Positions 1 to 8,912 of a stretch of DNA of 64,000 nucleotides are shown here, one piece after another. The stretch is from assembly GCF_000368065.1 (NCBI RefSeq), contig NZ_KB851200.1, positions 1,109,204-1,173,203 of the forward strand, written 5' to 3'. Numbering within the stretch: position 1 is the first letter of the stretch; the number at the start of each line of letters is the position of its first letter. Below the pieces are notes generated by a model that worked only from the letters and a program-made list of their open reading frames with translations, was not told the origin of the DNA and searched no databases. Origin of the DNA: Acinetobacter seifertii (lineage in GTDB: Bacteria > Pseudomonadota > Gammaproteobacteria > Pseudomonadales > Moraxellaceae). The position numbers were made by a program, and so were the translations under genes.

Positions 1-237
1 TCGTAATTAGAATTAAATATTTTTTAAATATAGTTTATATAACATGATTTATTGACATAAATAGAAAAAATATATGGCAAAGAGGTCAATGATATTTAAT
101 TAACTTCAGAACCATAATTTGCACCAAATTTTACGCTGTCACGATTCATTGAATAAAACCAAGTGAAAAGTTACGTAAATAAGAAACCAATAATTTTATT
201 GGCTTAAATAAAAAATCGAATATTACAAATAAGCGGA
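1..237. other. Upstream region of the efflux/GH3 operon
   Basis: AT-rich non-coding stretch before the first gene. A TTGACA hexamer lies at 52-57, but no well-spaced -10 box follows, so I do not call a promoter. No other feature is seen. Confidence 0.4.
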
Positions 238-1305
238 ATGAATATGGATAACGTAGCTCAGCTAGAAACTGATACTAATTTCCAAAGTCGAAAGAAAATA
301 ACATGGGGGGTTTTTAGTGTCCTGTTGTTATTTTTAATTGCTGGTATCGTATATTATTTTTTTGTATACCGATTTTATCAATCTACTGATAATGCTTATG
401 TGCAAGCCGATGTAACTTGGGTGATGCCAAAGATTTCAGGCGAAGTGATGGAGTTATTAATTAATGATAATCAGGTGGTAAAAAAAGGGGAAACTTTAGC
501 GGTATTAGATCACCGCGATTATCAAGCTCGTTATGATCAAGCCCGTTCTGTGGTCAGCTTGAAAGAAGCCGCACTCGGTGTACAACAACAAAATGAAAAG
601 TCTGCCAAGTCATCAATTACAGAAGCAAATAGTGGCGTAGTTGCAGCACAAGCCGATTTAACTCGCTTAAGAAAAGAGTTTGAGCGTTATCAAGACTTAT
701 TAAAAGATGGCGTGATTACCCGTCAAAACTTTGAGGGTGTTCAGTCTCAATATTTAACAGCTCAAGCACAGCTCAGCAAAGCGCAAGCCGCCGTAAATGC
801 AGCAGAAGCTCAGTTGGGGAGTTTACAAGCGAGTCGAGCACAGCTTTTAGCAGATATCCAAAGTGCCAATGCAAATTTGAATCTCTATCAGGTCGATCTA
901 GCTTCTTCAAAAGTGGTGAGTCCTGTGAGCGGTAAGATCGGTAGCCTTGCAATTCAAAAAGGCTCACGTGTTTCTCCACAAACCCGCTTAATGGCGATCA
1001 TTCCTGAAAACAGTTTGTATGTACAAGCGAACTTTAAAGAAACCCAAATTGAAAAAATGCATGTTGGTCAGAAGGTGAAGTTAAAACTTGATGCCTATCC
1101 GAGCCTCACCTATACCGGAAAAATTGAGAGTTTTTCACCAGCTTCAGGTGCAACTTTTTCACTCATGCCACCGGACAATGCAACGGGCAACTTTAACAAG
1201 GTTGTACAGCGTATTCCTGTACGTATTGCCATAGATTCAAGCCCACATATTGATTTGATAAAACCTGGAATGTCGGTGAGTGCCACCGTTGACCTAAGAA
1301 CTTAA
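238..1305 (+). CDS. EmrA/HlyD-type membrane fusion protein
   Basis: Periplasmic adaptor of a tripartite efflux pump, linking the MFS transporter encoded next to an outer-membrane channel. The 355-residue protein has a short cytoplasmic N-terminus and one membrane anchor at about residues 24-44. The typical EmrA stretch STDNAYVQAD follows. Then come two lipoyl/barrel halves (about 55-90 and 215-260) flanking a long Gln/Ala-rich coiled-coil hairpin, and a C-terminal beta-barrel domain ending PGMSVSATVDLRT. Length and layout are normal for EmrA. It is first in an operon whose sixth gene encodes a TolC-like protein, so all three pump parts are present. The substrate is unknown; the neighbours suggest a small molecule made by the GH3-like enzyme rather than only drugs. 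Confidence 0.9.
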   Translation: MNMDNVAQLETDTNFQSRKKITWGVFSVLLLFLIAGIVYYFFVYRFYQSTDNAYVQADVTWVMPKISGEVMELLINDNQVVKKGETLAVLDHRDYQARYDQARSVVSLKEAALGVQQQNEKSAKSSITEANSGVVAAQADLTRLRKEFERYQDLLKDGVITRQNFEGVQSQYLTAQAQLSKAQAAVNAAEAQLGSLQASRAQLLADIQSANANLNLYQVDLASSKVVSPVSGKIGSLAIQKGSRVSPQTRLMAIIPENSLYVQANFKETQIEKMHVGQKVKLKLDAYPSLTYTGKIESFSPASGATFSLMPPDNATGNFNKVVQRIPVRIAIDSSPHIDLIKPGMSVSATVDLRT

Positions 1306-1328
1306 TAAAAATTTTAGGTAATAAGAAA

Positions 1329-2876
1329 ATGAATAAGCATGTTGAAGCCGAGTGGAGGTTTCCTGCAAAAACTGCATGGGCAATTTTTGCTGCCATGATT
1401 TTTGGCAACTTCATGGCGATTCTTGATATTCAAATTGTGGCGAGTTCTCTAAACGAAGTTCAAGCTGGCATGAGTGCAAGTCGTTATGAAGTCACTTGGG
1501 TACAAACGGTTTATTTAATAGCCGAAATTATTGCAATTCCAATGTCGAGTATTGTCTCGCGGGTGCTTTCAACACGGGTGTATTACACCATCTGTGCAAT
1601 TGGTTTTACGGTGAGTTCTTTACTTTGTGCTTTGTCATGGAACTTGGAAAGTTTACTGGTGTTCCGTGGCATTCAAGGCTTTATGGGCGGCGGCATGATT
1701 CCGACTTCCATGACGGCGTTGTATTTACTGTTCCCCGAACCAAAACGGTCATTGCCTTTGGTCATGTTTGGCATGATCAGTACTTTAGGGCCTGCGATTG
1801 GCCCCACCATTGGAGGTTGGCTCACCAATAACTTCTCATGGCACTGGATGTTCCTGATCAATATTATTCCGGGCATTATCATTGCTACGGTCATTTACTC
1901 AGGCCCAAATATCGACCGAGCGAACTATTCACTCATCAAAAGCATGGACTGGTTTAGTCTGGTCGGTATGGCGATGTTTTTGGGTGGGCTTGAATATTTC
2001 CTCGATGAAGGTGCACGACATGACTGGCTTGCAGACACAGGCGTTCGTATTGCTTTTATGGTCTGCCTGATAGGCGGCATGATTTTCTTCTCTCGAAGTT
2101 TTACCCAGCCTAAGCCTTTGCTCGATTTATCGGTATTTAAAAACAAAAACTTTACCTTAAGTGCAATTACAACGTTTGTGATTGGTATGGCGCTGTATGG
2201 CTTGGGTTACATGATTCCCGTGTTTCTTGGGCAAGTCCGTGAAATGAACAGTAGCCAAATTGGTCACGTCATGATGGTGACAGGCATTGTCATGTTCTGT
2301 TTTGCACCGTTCCTTGCGTGGCTTATTCCTAACTTCGATACCCGCAAAACCGTATTTGTGGGAATGGTTCTGGCTGGTTTTGGTGTATGGCTAAATTCGC
2401 ACCTCAGTATTCACAGCGATTATGACTTTATGTTTTGGCCGCAAATTTACCGAGGTATTGGTCTTATGATCTGCCTAATTGTGGTGTCGCATTTGGCGAT
2501 GAGCACTTTGCCACTTAGTAAAGTGGCCGATGCCAGTGGTATTTATAACCTGATGCGCAATATCGGCGGCGCGGTTGGACTGGCGCTGATTAACTCATCC
2601 TTAGACTGGCTGACCGCCATGCATGTTACCCAGATTAATCAGGCGATGACACCGCAAAACTGGATTTTTACAGAAAGGCTTGACCAACTCACGGCGCAAT
2701 ATCAAGAAGTCGGTGCAAATGCCCAGCAAATCGCGCTGAGTGTGATTTATCGCGACATTCATTTTCAGGCTCTGACATCGAGCTTTAATGATTTATTACG
2801 CATGCTCGCAATCATTATGTTTGTGACCGCCTTTTTAACCATCTTTATGGACAGGGGGAAGAAAATGAATATGTAA
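1329..2876 (+). CDS. DHA2-family MFS exporter (EmrB-like)
   Basis: Inner-membrane proton-driven exporter. The 515-residue protein is rich in hydrophobic segments and fits the 14-helix DHA2 layout. Near the N-terminus it has the family stretch NFMAILDIQIVASSLNE, and in the middle the motif C region LGPAIGPTIGGWL. It starts 23 bp after the adaptor gene, as in classical emrAB pairs. In the family it works with the HlyD protein and a TolC channel to move substrate from the cytoplasm or inner membrane to the outside. A self-contained export unit placed before GH3 and GNAT-like genes points to a role in secreting the pathway product, which is inference. Confidence 0.9.
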   Translation: MNKHVEAEWRFPAKTAWAIFAAMIFGNFMAILDIQIVASSLNEVQAGMSASRYEVTWVQTVYLIAEIIAIPMSSIVSRVLSTRVYYTICAIGFTVSSLLCALSWNLESLLVFRGIQGFMGGGMIPTSMTALYLLFPEPKRSLPLVMFGMISTLGPAIGPTIGGWLTNNFSWHWMFLINIIPGIIIATVIYSGPNIDRANYSLIKSMDWFSLVGMAMFLGGLEYFLDEGARHDWLADTGVRIAFMVCLIGGMIFFSRSFTQPKPLLDLSVFKNKNFTLSAITTFVIGMALYGLGYMIPVFLGQVREMNSSQIGHVMMVTGIVMFCFAPFLAWLIPNFDTRKTVFVGMVLAGFGVWLNSHLSIHSDYDFMFWPQIYRGIGLMICLIVVSHLAMSTLPLSKVADASGIYNLMRNIGGAVGLALINSSLDWLTAMHVTQINQAMTPQNWIFTERLDQLTAQYQEVGANAQQIALSVIYRDIHFQALTSSFNDLLRMLAIIMFVTAFLTIFMDRGKKMNM

Positions 2877-2908
2877 ATTTTTAGCAGTAAAAGACAGCTT
2901 TTTAAAGA

Positions 2909-3025
2909 ATGAAAACAATAGGGCATATCAAAACGTATCCCTTCTTAGAAAAAGAACATTTATACGAGTTTCTAACATCGCCGTACGAGCGAGCGGAACT
3001 CACAGATCTGAATGTGGGAGATTAA
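2909..3025 (+). CDS. Possible 38-residue small protein in the efflux/GH3 operon
   Basis: An ATG-initiated 38-codon ORF fills the gap between the MFS exporter (32 bp upstream) and the next gene (6 bp downstream). The peptide starts MKTIGHIKTY and ends LTDLNVGD; it is charged, has no signal peptide or membrane helix, and I do not recognise it. Its Shine-Dalgarno is weak (AAAG just before the ATG). The GGGAG near its end serves the next gene. It could be a real small protein, a leader peptide that couples translation, or a chance ORF. Confidence 0.35.
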   Translation: MKTIGHIKTYPFLEKEHLYEFLTSPYERAELTDLNVGD

Positions 3026-3031
3026 AGTATT

Positions 3032-3853
3032 ATGATTAATACAACATATAAACTGATTTCAAAATTGAACCTGAAAAACGCAACTTATGGGCAATATTTT
3101 GAAAAAGAGCAAATTGATACTGATCGACTAAAAGAGATGTATTCCATTTACGAACAGTATTATGAAAATACCAGATTTTCTATTTTTGTAGATGATTTTG
3201 AAAATAAAAGCGGTGCGATCTTAATTTTTGACTCAGAAACAGATGAGATTGTGGGTTTCTCGACTGTTGTGGTGCAGCACTTCTACTTAAACGGTAAAGA
3301 CTACACCGTGCTCTTTAGCGGTGATACGGTCATTTTGAAGAAGTTCTGGGGCACCCGTAGCTTACAAAGTACCATGCTCAAGCTTATGATTAAGCTTCGC
3401 ATCAAATATCCTTTTAACGAACTTTATTGGTTACTCATTTCTAAGGGCTATAAGACCTATCTATTACTTGCCAATAACTACTATGTCTATTACCCAAACA
3501 TTAAAGATGAAAACCAACACCTTTCGGAAGTGGTTGAGCACTACTGTGAGAAATTCTTTGGTGAATATTACGACCGTGAAGCTGGTTTACTCAACTTTGG
3601 TGATGACTATCAGCCACTAAAAGGCGAAGTTGCACCCATTACCGCCGAAATGCGAGAAAAGAACCCAAATATTCATTTCTTTGAACAAAAAAATCCGACA
3701 TGGAAAGCCGGTACAGAACTGCCATGTATTGGTCGTCTAGGCTGGAAAGATATTGCCCGTTTCCCAGTTAAGCTCATGACTAAGCCAACCAGTAAAGGAA
3801 AGTTTGAAGCTTGTGTAACCCATAAAACAAAACGTAGAGAGGCCATCCAATGA
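3032..3853 (+). CDS. GNAT-fold-like protein of unknown function
   Basis: A 273-residue soluble protein. Its N-terminal half reads like an acyltransferase of the GNAT superfamily: alternating strands and helices, with a central hydrophobic strand pair (residues 75-110, ending in FSGDTVI) followed by a segment containing GTRSLQ where GNATs bind acyl-CoA. The match is by pattern only, and I do not recognise a named family. A GGGAG lies 11 bp before the ATG. Its stop overlaps the start of the GH3-like gene (ATGA), so the two are translationally coupled and probably act in one pathway. No membrane segments or signal peptide are seen. Confidence 0.6.
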   Translation: MINTTYKLISKLNLKNATYGQYFEKEQIDTDRLKEMYSIYEQYYENTRFSIFVDDFENKSGAILIFDSETDEIVGFSTVVVQHFYLNGKDYTVLFSGDTVILKKFWGTRSLQSTMLKLMIKLRIKYPFNELYWLLISKGYKTYLLLANNYYVYYPNIKDENQHLSEVVEHYCEKFFGEYYDREAGLLNFGDDYQPLKGEVAPITAEMREKNPNIHFFEQKNPTWKAGTELPCIGRLGWKDIARFPVKLMTKPTSKGKFEACVTHKTKRREAIQ

Positions 3854-5436
3854 AAACTAATGAATGGCTAACGCTTGGCTCGCATCTTATTTTAAAAAAA
3901 TGGTGTGATGCATCTGACCGTAATTTCCAAAAACAGTTTAATGCTTTAGAAACCACACAACGTCAAATTTTGCATTCGATATTACAGACCTCGACCTTTG
4001 CCAAAGATAAAAAGGTTCAAAACTATGAGCAGTTTGTAAAAGCCTTTCCTGCGACTCGTTATAGCGCATGGCGAGAAGACATTCAGCGTTACCGTGAACA
4101 AAAGCTTTCACTGTCTAGTAGTAAGCTGGTTCGTTTCCAGCCAACCAGTGGTTCGAGTGAACAAATCAAGTTTATTCCATATACCAAGCTGTTTTTAGAT
4201 GAACTTGACCATGCGATTGCGCCGTGGATGGCAAGTTTATACCGTAAGTGTCCAGAGCTTAGTTCGGGTACACATTACTGGTCGGTGTCATGGTTACCTG
4301 AAAGTCAGCGTGAAGTTTTAAAAGATAAAAACTTAAATGATGACAGTGCGCTACTTGGCGTAGGTAAGCGCATTTTATCTAAGTTTACCCAAGCCGTTCC
4401 AAGTAACGTTGCTTTTGCAGCCAATGCAGATGATGCACTGTTTGCCACCATTTGTTATTTGGTCGCAAACCGTAATTTAGCGATGATTTCGGTATGGAGT
4501 CCAACGTTTGCGTTGCAATTGCTTGAGCGTTTGGAGTCATTGCAAAAAGACGTGATAGAGGTGCTTAACAGTGGCAAATGGGGCAACCGTCAGGCTTCAC
4601 TAAAAGAAGTGACCGCACCCCATAGCCGTGAAAGTGCTCAAGCATTAATTGCAAGTTCAAACGGCGCACAGATCGACTTTAAAAAACTTTGGCCAAAGTT
4701 AAGTCTGGTTTCGAGTTGGGATACCGCAGGCTCAAAAGCTTGGGCCGAGAAATTAAAAGAGAAATTGCCCAGTGTTCAGTTTGAAGGCAAAGGGTTATGG
4801 GCAACCGAAGGTGTAGTGACTATTCCCTATAACAACCAATACCCATTGGCCTACCAAAGTCATTTCTATGAGTTTGAATACTTAGAAGGTGAGAAACAAG
4901 GTCAAATCGTTCCTTCATGGCAACTCAAACAAGGCGATGTGGTCAGCCCACTCATTACTTCGGGGAATGGCTTACTGCGTTATTGTCTAGATGACTGCTT
5001 AAAAGTGACTGACTTTATAGAGCAAATTCCGTGTTTTGAGTTCCAAGGCCGCCGTTTTGGGGTAGATCTGGTCGGTGAGAAACTTGCACCTGAAACTGCC
5101 CAGCAGTTGTTGTCTCAGTTAAATGAAACGGAATCGAAAGCGATTTCTTTACTTGCCATTGATACTCAACAACAAGTTAAACCATTTTATTGTGTGCTTT
5201 TTGAAGGTGAAATTCACCACAGCATTAGCAATGAATATATCGACAGTATTTTGCGTCAAAACTTCCATTATGAACTTGCACGAAACTTGGGACAGCTCGA
5301 CCAGCCTCAAATTCGCCAAGCCCATAACGGCTGGAATGCGTATAAGCAACTGGTCATGTTTGATGGCATTATCGAAGGCAATATCAAACCTGAGCCACTT
5401 AAAAAAGTCACCCTCAATAGTTTGGAACAACTATGA
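3850..5436 (+). CDS. GH3-family acyl-adenylate-forming enzyme
   Basis: Likely an acyl acid-amido synthetase: it would activate a carboxylic acid with ATP and transfer it, usually to an amine. The 528-residue protein carries the three GH3 signature regions in order. The P-loop-like phosphate motif is FQPTSGSSEQIKFIP (about residues 95-110). The acid/ATP site motif is WATEGVVTIPY (about 317-327). The motif equivalent to the plant YRLYD element is LLRYCLDDCLKVTDF (about 374-390). Length fits bacterial and plant GH3 proteins. Plant members conjugate auxin or jasmonate to amino acids; bacterial ones are little studied. It overlaps its neighbours on both sides by ATGA junctions. Its substrate cannot be read from sequence. 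Confidence 0.8.
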   Translation: MKTNEWLTLGSHLILKKWCDASDRNFQKQFNALETTQRQILHSILQTSTFAKDKKVQNYEQFVKAFPATRYSAWREDIQRYREQKLSLSSSKLVRFQPTSGSSEQIKFIPYTKLFLDELDHAIAPWMASLYRKCPELSSGTHYWSVSWLPESQREVLKDKNLNDDSALLGVGKRILSKFTQAVPSNVAFAANADDALFATICYLVANRNLAMISVWSPTFALQLLERLESLQKDVIEVLNSGKWGNRQASLKEVTAPHSRESAQALIASSNGAQIDFKKLWPKLSLVSSWDTAGSKAWAEKLKEKLPSVQFEGKGLWATEGVVTIPYNNQYPLAYQSHFYEFEYLEGEKQGQIVPSWQLKQGDVVSPLITSGNGLLRYCLDDCLKVTDFIEQIPCFEFQGRRFGVDLVGEKLAPETAQQLLSQLNETESKAISLLAIDTQQQVKPFYCVLFEGEIHHSISNEYIDSILRQNFHYELARNLGQLDQPQIRQAHNGWNAYKQLVMFDGIIEGNIKPEPLKKVTLNSLEQL

Positions 5437-6761
5437 AAGGGATGAAGTCATTTAATACTCGATTTTTAACACTTCGACACGCCTTGTATTTAGGCGTGTT
5501 GGTTGTGTCGAATACACATGCCATGACTTTAGACGAGGCGTTGTCTGCCAGTTTAAGACATGAAAGTCAGCTTGAAGTCAGCCGTTTAAGCGTAAACCAG
5601 TCTACCGCTATGCTTGAACAGGCTAAACAGCGCGATGGACTCAAAGTCAATTTAGTTGGGCAACTTGACTATGAAAGAATAGATACGCCACCAAAAGTTA
5701 TGTTTCCAACCGAAGGAAACCGTAAAGGACGAAGTTTGCAGTTACAGGCAGATTATCCGATTTATACCTCTGGGCGGCATCGCTTGGGTGTAGATATTGC
5801 CCAGAGTCAGCTTTCTGCCCAACACCAAGGTTTGTCAGATCAACGGTCGGAAACGATTTTAAATACGGTCATGGTCTATACCGACGTATTAAAGAAGAAA
5901 GCCATTTTAGAACTCAGACAAAAGACTATGGCAAATCTGCAACGGTCTTTATATGAGTCAAAGCGCCGTTTTGATGTCGGTATGATTACCCGTGCAGACT
6001 TGGCTCAAGTTTTGGCACAAGTCGCGCAAGGCCAAGCCGATATTACACAGGCGCAGTCTAACTTGACTGTAAGTGAAGCACAGTTTTATCAAGTAACTGG
6101 TACAACACCTGACAACCTTGTTGCAATTAAACAATTGCCTGCTATACCGAATGGATTAGATGAGATTTTGGCGCAAACCAAGAACCATCCAGCTTTAATG
6201 CGCGCTAAATATGAAATGCAAGCCGCAGAGAAACAATACGCTTTAACTAAACGGGAACTGTGGCCAACAGTCATGCTGACCAGCCGTGCCGGAAAGCAAG
6301 ATGAAGCGAGTTATATTGGTTCTGAAAGTAATAACTATATGATTGGAGTGCAGCTCAATGTTCCGCTCTATGACGATGGTTTAAATCGCGCCAATGTTAA
6401 AAAAGCGCAGGCCGATATCGATTTGGCTCACCAGAAAATACGAAGTCTTGAACTGGACTTAAATAAGCGTACCCGTACCACCTACGCGCAGCTTCAAACC
6501 ATCCGACAAAATAAAGACGCACTGGCAAATGCCATAGAGGCAGCGTCGATTGCCTTTGTTTATACACGTAAAGAGTTTGACGTGGGCACCAAAACCACCT
6601 TTGACTTGCTTAATACCGAGCAGAAGCTACTCGATGCCCAAACTCAGAAAACCGTAAATGAACAAGACGAAGTGGTGTTTGTTTATCAGCTCCTCGACCA
6701 AATGGGGCGCTTAAATAGTTTGGTTCCTATGCAGACCGCACAACAGGTGAATAATGAATAA
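5433..6761 (+). CDS. TolC-family outer-membrane efflux channel
   Basis: Outer-membrane factor completing the tripartite pump. The 442-residue protein has an N-terminal signal sequence (cleavage expected after about residue 30, LGVLVVSNTHA), then two repeats of the outer-membrane efflux domain with long amphipathic helices. Recognisable stretches are MTLDEALSASL near the start and KEFDVGTKTTFDLLNTEQKLLDA in the second repeat (split here as KEFDVGTKTT and FDLLNTEQKLLDA). A dedicated channel inside the operon is unusual for Emr systems, which often borrow the housekeeping TolC. Its ATG overlaps the GH3 stop codon, and its own stop overlaps the next start. Confidence 0.88.
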   Translation: MKGMKSFNTRFLTLRHALYLGVLVVSNTHAMTLDEALSASLRHESQLEVSRLSVNQSTAMLEQAKQRDGLKVNLVGQLDYERIDTPPKVMFPTEGNRKGRSLQLQADYPIYTSGRHRLGVDIAQSQLSAQHQGLSDQRSETILNTVMVYTDVLKKKAILELRQKTMANLQRSLYESKRRFDVGMITRADLAQVLAQVAQGQADITQAQSNLTVSEAQFYQVTGTTPDNLVAIKQLPAIPNGLDEILAQTKNHPALMRAKYEMQAAEKQYALTKRELWPTVMLTSRAGKQDEASYIGSESNNYMIGVQLNVPLYDDGLNRANVKKAQADIDLAHQKIRSLELDLNKRTRTTYAQLQTIRQNKDALANAIEAASIAFVYTRKEFDVGTKTTFDLLNTEQKLLDAQTQKTVNEQDEVVFVYQLLDQMGRLNSLVPMQTAQQVNNE

Positions 6762-7153
6762 AACAAATACACCACTCGTAGAAAATACCCTGATTACCCG
6801 TGAAGCAACTTTGGCAGACGACGAGGCTTTGCGAGAGTTAATTGCGGTGCCCATGACCACCAAAGGTATACAAATTAGCTTTCAGCGTGAACCGAGTTAT
6901 TTTAAGGCGTCCGACATTGTGTATCGGCATAAACTGCATGTTGTAATTGAAGACACCGAGAGTCAAAAGAAACTCGCTTGTTATAGCAATGGCTATCGTC
7001 CTTGTTATGTTGATCGGAGCGTTCAAAACTTGCGATACGCTGGCGACTTACGGGTAGATCATAGTTATCGGGGTAAATCACTGGTGAAGGTATTAGCCAA
7101 GCATGTAAAACAGACCATGCACGCACCCAACTTTAGCCAAATGATTATTTTTG
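6754..7153 (+). pseudogene. 5' part of a two-domain GNAT-like gene interrupted by IS1
   Basis: The gene starts at 6754 with ATGA overlap to the TolC-like gene. It is cut at codon 134 by the 788-bp IS1-family element at 7154-7941. Removing the element and one copy of the 8-bp target duplication (TATTTTTG) restores one frame: SQMIIF from the left joins DDNHAARAA on the right. The restored protein is about 387 residues and looks like two GNAT-type domains in tandem. The left part holds LRVDHSYRGKSLVKVLAKHV, which resembles the acyl-CoA-binding R/Q-x-x-G-x-G/A region. As it stands, translation runs 14 codons into the IS and stops at 7200, so the product is probably inactive. Confidence 0.8.
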
Positions 7154-7941
7154 GGTGGTGTTTCAAAAAGTATGCTGAAACAAAGCAGGTTGAATTTTGA
7201 TAAAATAGAGAAATGCGAATAACTCTAGAAATCAAATGTCCAACCTGCCTCAGTGACAGTATAAAGAAAAATGGCATCAAAGTAGATGGGAAACAAAACT
7301 ATCAGTGCAAAGACTGTAAACGTCAGTTTATTGGTGACCATGCTCTGAGCTATCTAGGATGTAATTCAGGCATTACTCGAAAAATATTACAGTTGATGGT
7401 CAGAGGTAGTGGTATACGAGATATCGCTGAAGTTGAGCGAATCAGTATCGGTAAAGTTTTACGTACTTTAACCGAATCGACCTACCAAATTCAGCCTAAA
7501 CAAAGTCATTATGAGTCTCTTGAAGTTGATGAGTTTTGGACTTTTGTGGGAAATAAAAATAATAAACAATGGCTTATTTACGCCTACCATCGAGAAACAG
7601 GTGAGATTGTTGCTTATGTTTGGGGTAAAAGAGACTTAGCTACAGTTCAACGATTGAAAACAAAGCTTAAACAATTAGGTATTCACTACACCCGAATTGC
7701 AAGTGATCATTGGGACAGTTTCATAACTGCTTTTAAAAACTGCAAGCAAAGTATTGGTAAATTTTTTACTGTAGGTATTGAAGGTAATAATTGCAAAATA
7801 AGGCATCGAATTAGGCGTGGTTTTAGAAGGAGTTGTAATTTTTCAAAAAAGATTGAAAACCATTTTAAAGCTTTCGACTTAACCTTTTTTTACATCAATA
7901 ATGGCTTCATTTAATGTCAGCATACTTTTTGAAACACCACC
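7154..7941 (+). mobile_element. IS1-family insertion sequence, copy 1 (788 bp)
   Basis: Both ends carry the same perfect 25-bp terminal inverted repeat, starting GGTGGTGTTTC at 7154 and ending in its complement at 7941. The element is flanked by an 8-bp direct repeat TATTTTTG (7146-7153 and 7942-7949), as expected for IS1 transposition. It holds one transposase gene in the same direction as the host operon. A second copy with the same length and the same 233-residue transposase lies at 43716-44503 with a different target duplication. Confidence 0.95.
7213..7914 (+). CDS. IS1-family transposase (single ORF)
   Basis: A 233-residue transposase made as one continuous frame, without the insA/insB frameshift of classical IS1. 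The N-terminal zinc-binding part has two Cys pairs (CPTC at residues 9-12 and CKDC at about 32-35), followed by a helix-turn-helix (RDIAEVERISIGKVLRTL). The DDE catalytic part includes LEVDEFWTFVG and ASDHWDSF. The protein is identical to the one at 43775-44476, which suggests recent activity. Confidence 0.92.
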   Translation: MRITLEIKCPTCLSDSIKKNGIKVDGKQNYQCKDCKRQFIGDHALSYLGCNSGITRKILQLMVRGSGIRDIAEVERISIGKVLRTLTESTYQIQPKQSHYESLEVDEFWTFVGNKNNKQWLIYAYHRETGEIVAYVWGKRDLATVQRLKTKLKQLGIHYTRIASDHWDSFITAFKNCKQSIGKFFTVGIEGNNCKIRHRIRRGFRRSCNFSKKIENHFKAFDLTFFYINNGFI

Positions 7942-8713
7942 TATTTTTGATGATAACCATGCCGCACGCGCCGCTATACAAACGGGCAAAACCGGAATGC
8001 CTGATTATTATGATGAAGGGCTTATAGAGACACTCAGTCTGACGAGTACTGGCGCAAAACGAAAAATCACGGCTTTTCTAAAGCAGACTTCTCAGCAAAG
8101 TGATATTCAAGAGATTCATAGTTGTATAGCCGAAGCCGAACATGTACCAGCCATGAATCAGTTTATTCGCGACATGGCAGAATACTATAACTTTATTCCA
8201 GCCTATAACTTTGAAGAACTTGCTCAAGGTCATCAGTATTTTTCAGGGATGAAACTCTCAGACTTTTCACTTTACTTTAAGGATGAAAAACTGGTGGGGA
8301 TGTTTGGCTTGTGGGATCAGCATAGTATTAAACAAACTAAAATTCTAAATTATACTTCGGCTATAGGTGTGCTTAGACCCGTTTATAATTTGCTAACTCC
8401 AATTACTAAAGGGATGCGTTTGCCTAAACTCGGTGACTCGATTCAGTACCATGTATTGCATACGCTTGTGTGTCATCCCGAAGATTTAGCTTTGCATCAT
8501 AAAATGCTCGAAGACGCTTATAACCAGTCCAAAGAGCAGGGTGTTGGTGTGGTGAGTTTTACACTTTCCCATAAAGACCCGCGTTATCAGTTAAATCAGT
8601 TTTATAAAGGTGAGCGTTTAACGGGTATGCATGGTTTTATTAGTTATGAGGGCGACCCAAGACCAAATTTTGATAAAAACCTGATTCCATACTTAGAAGT
8701 TGGGCGTATTTAA
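7942..8713 (+). pseudogene. 3' part of the interrupted two-domain GNAT-like gene
   Basis: Continuation of the gene starting at 6754. From the target duplication onward the frame codes DDNHAARAAIQTGKTG and runs about 254 codons to the stop at 8711-8713. It includes a GNAT-like C-terminal domain with SAIGVLRPVYNLLTP and LHTLVCHPEDLALHHKMLEDA (two pieces: LHTLVCHPEDL and ALHHKMLEDA). An ORF also opens in the IS end at 7901 and reads into this frame, so a truncated product (270 residues) could be made from the IS, but it lacks the first domain. Function is unknown; it is probably part of the GH3 pathway. Confidence 0.75.
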
Positions 8714-8743
8714 CGCTTAGATAGCTTCGCCATAGGTCATGAA

Positions 8744-8803
8744 TGCGCAAATATTTGCTCAATTCTTATGAATGTTAAATAAGTTTGAGCAAATATATGC
8801 GCA
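8744..8803. repeat. Two inverted copies of an 18-bp operator-like repeat
   Basis: Two copies of the motif TGCGCAAATATTTGCTCA face each other: 8744-8761 (exact) and 8786-8803 (TGAGCAAATATATGCGCA, the complement with one change), 24 bp apart. Each copy is itself nearly palindromic. The same motif occurs twice more at 9538-9595, upstream of the hipA-like gene. They are probably binding sites for the HTH antitoxin. Here they lie between the ends of two converging genes, so what they control is unclear. Confidence 0.6.
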
Positions 8804-8912
8804 AAATGGTGAATGTTCGTTAGAGCAAGAGACTTTTTAATAGTGATTTTGATTACGTTACAAAATCAAGATAAAACGTTTTTGATTTAATAAACCTAGC
8901 AACTTTGACCCT

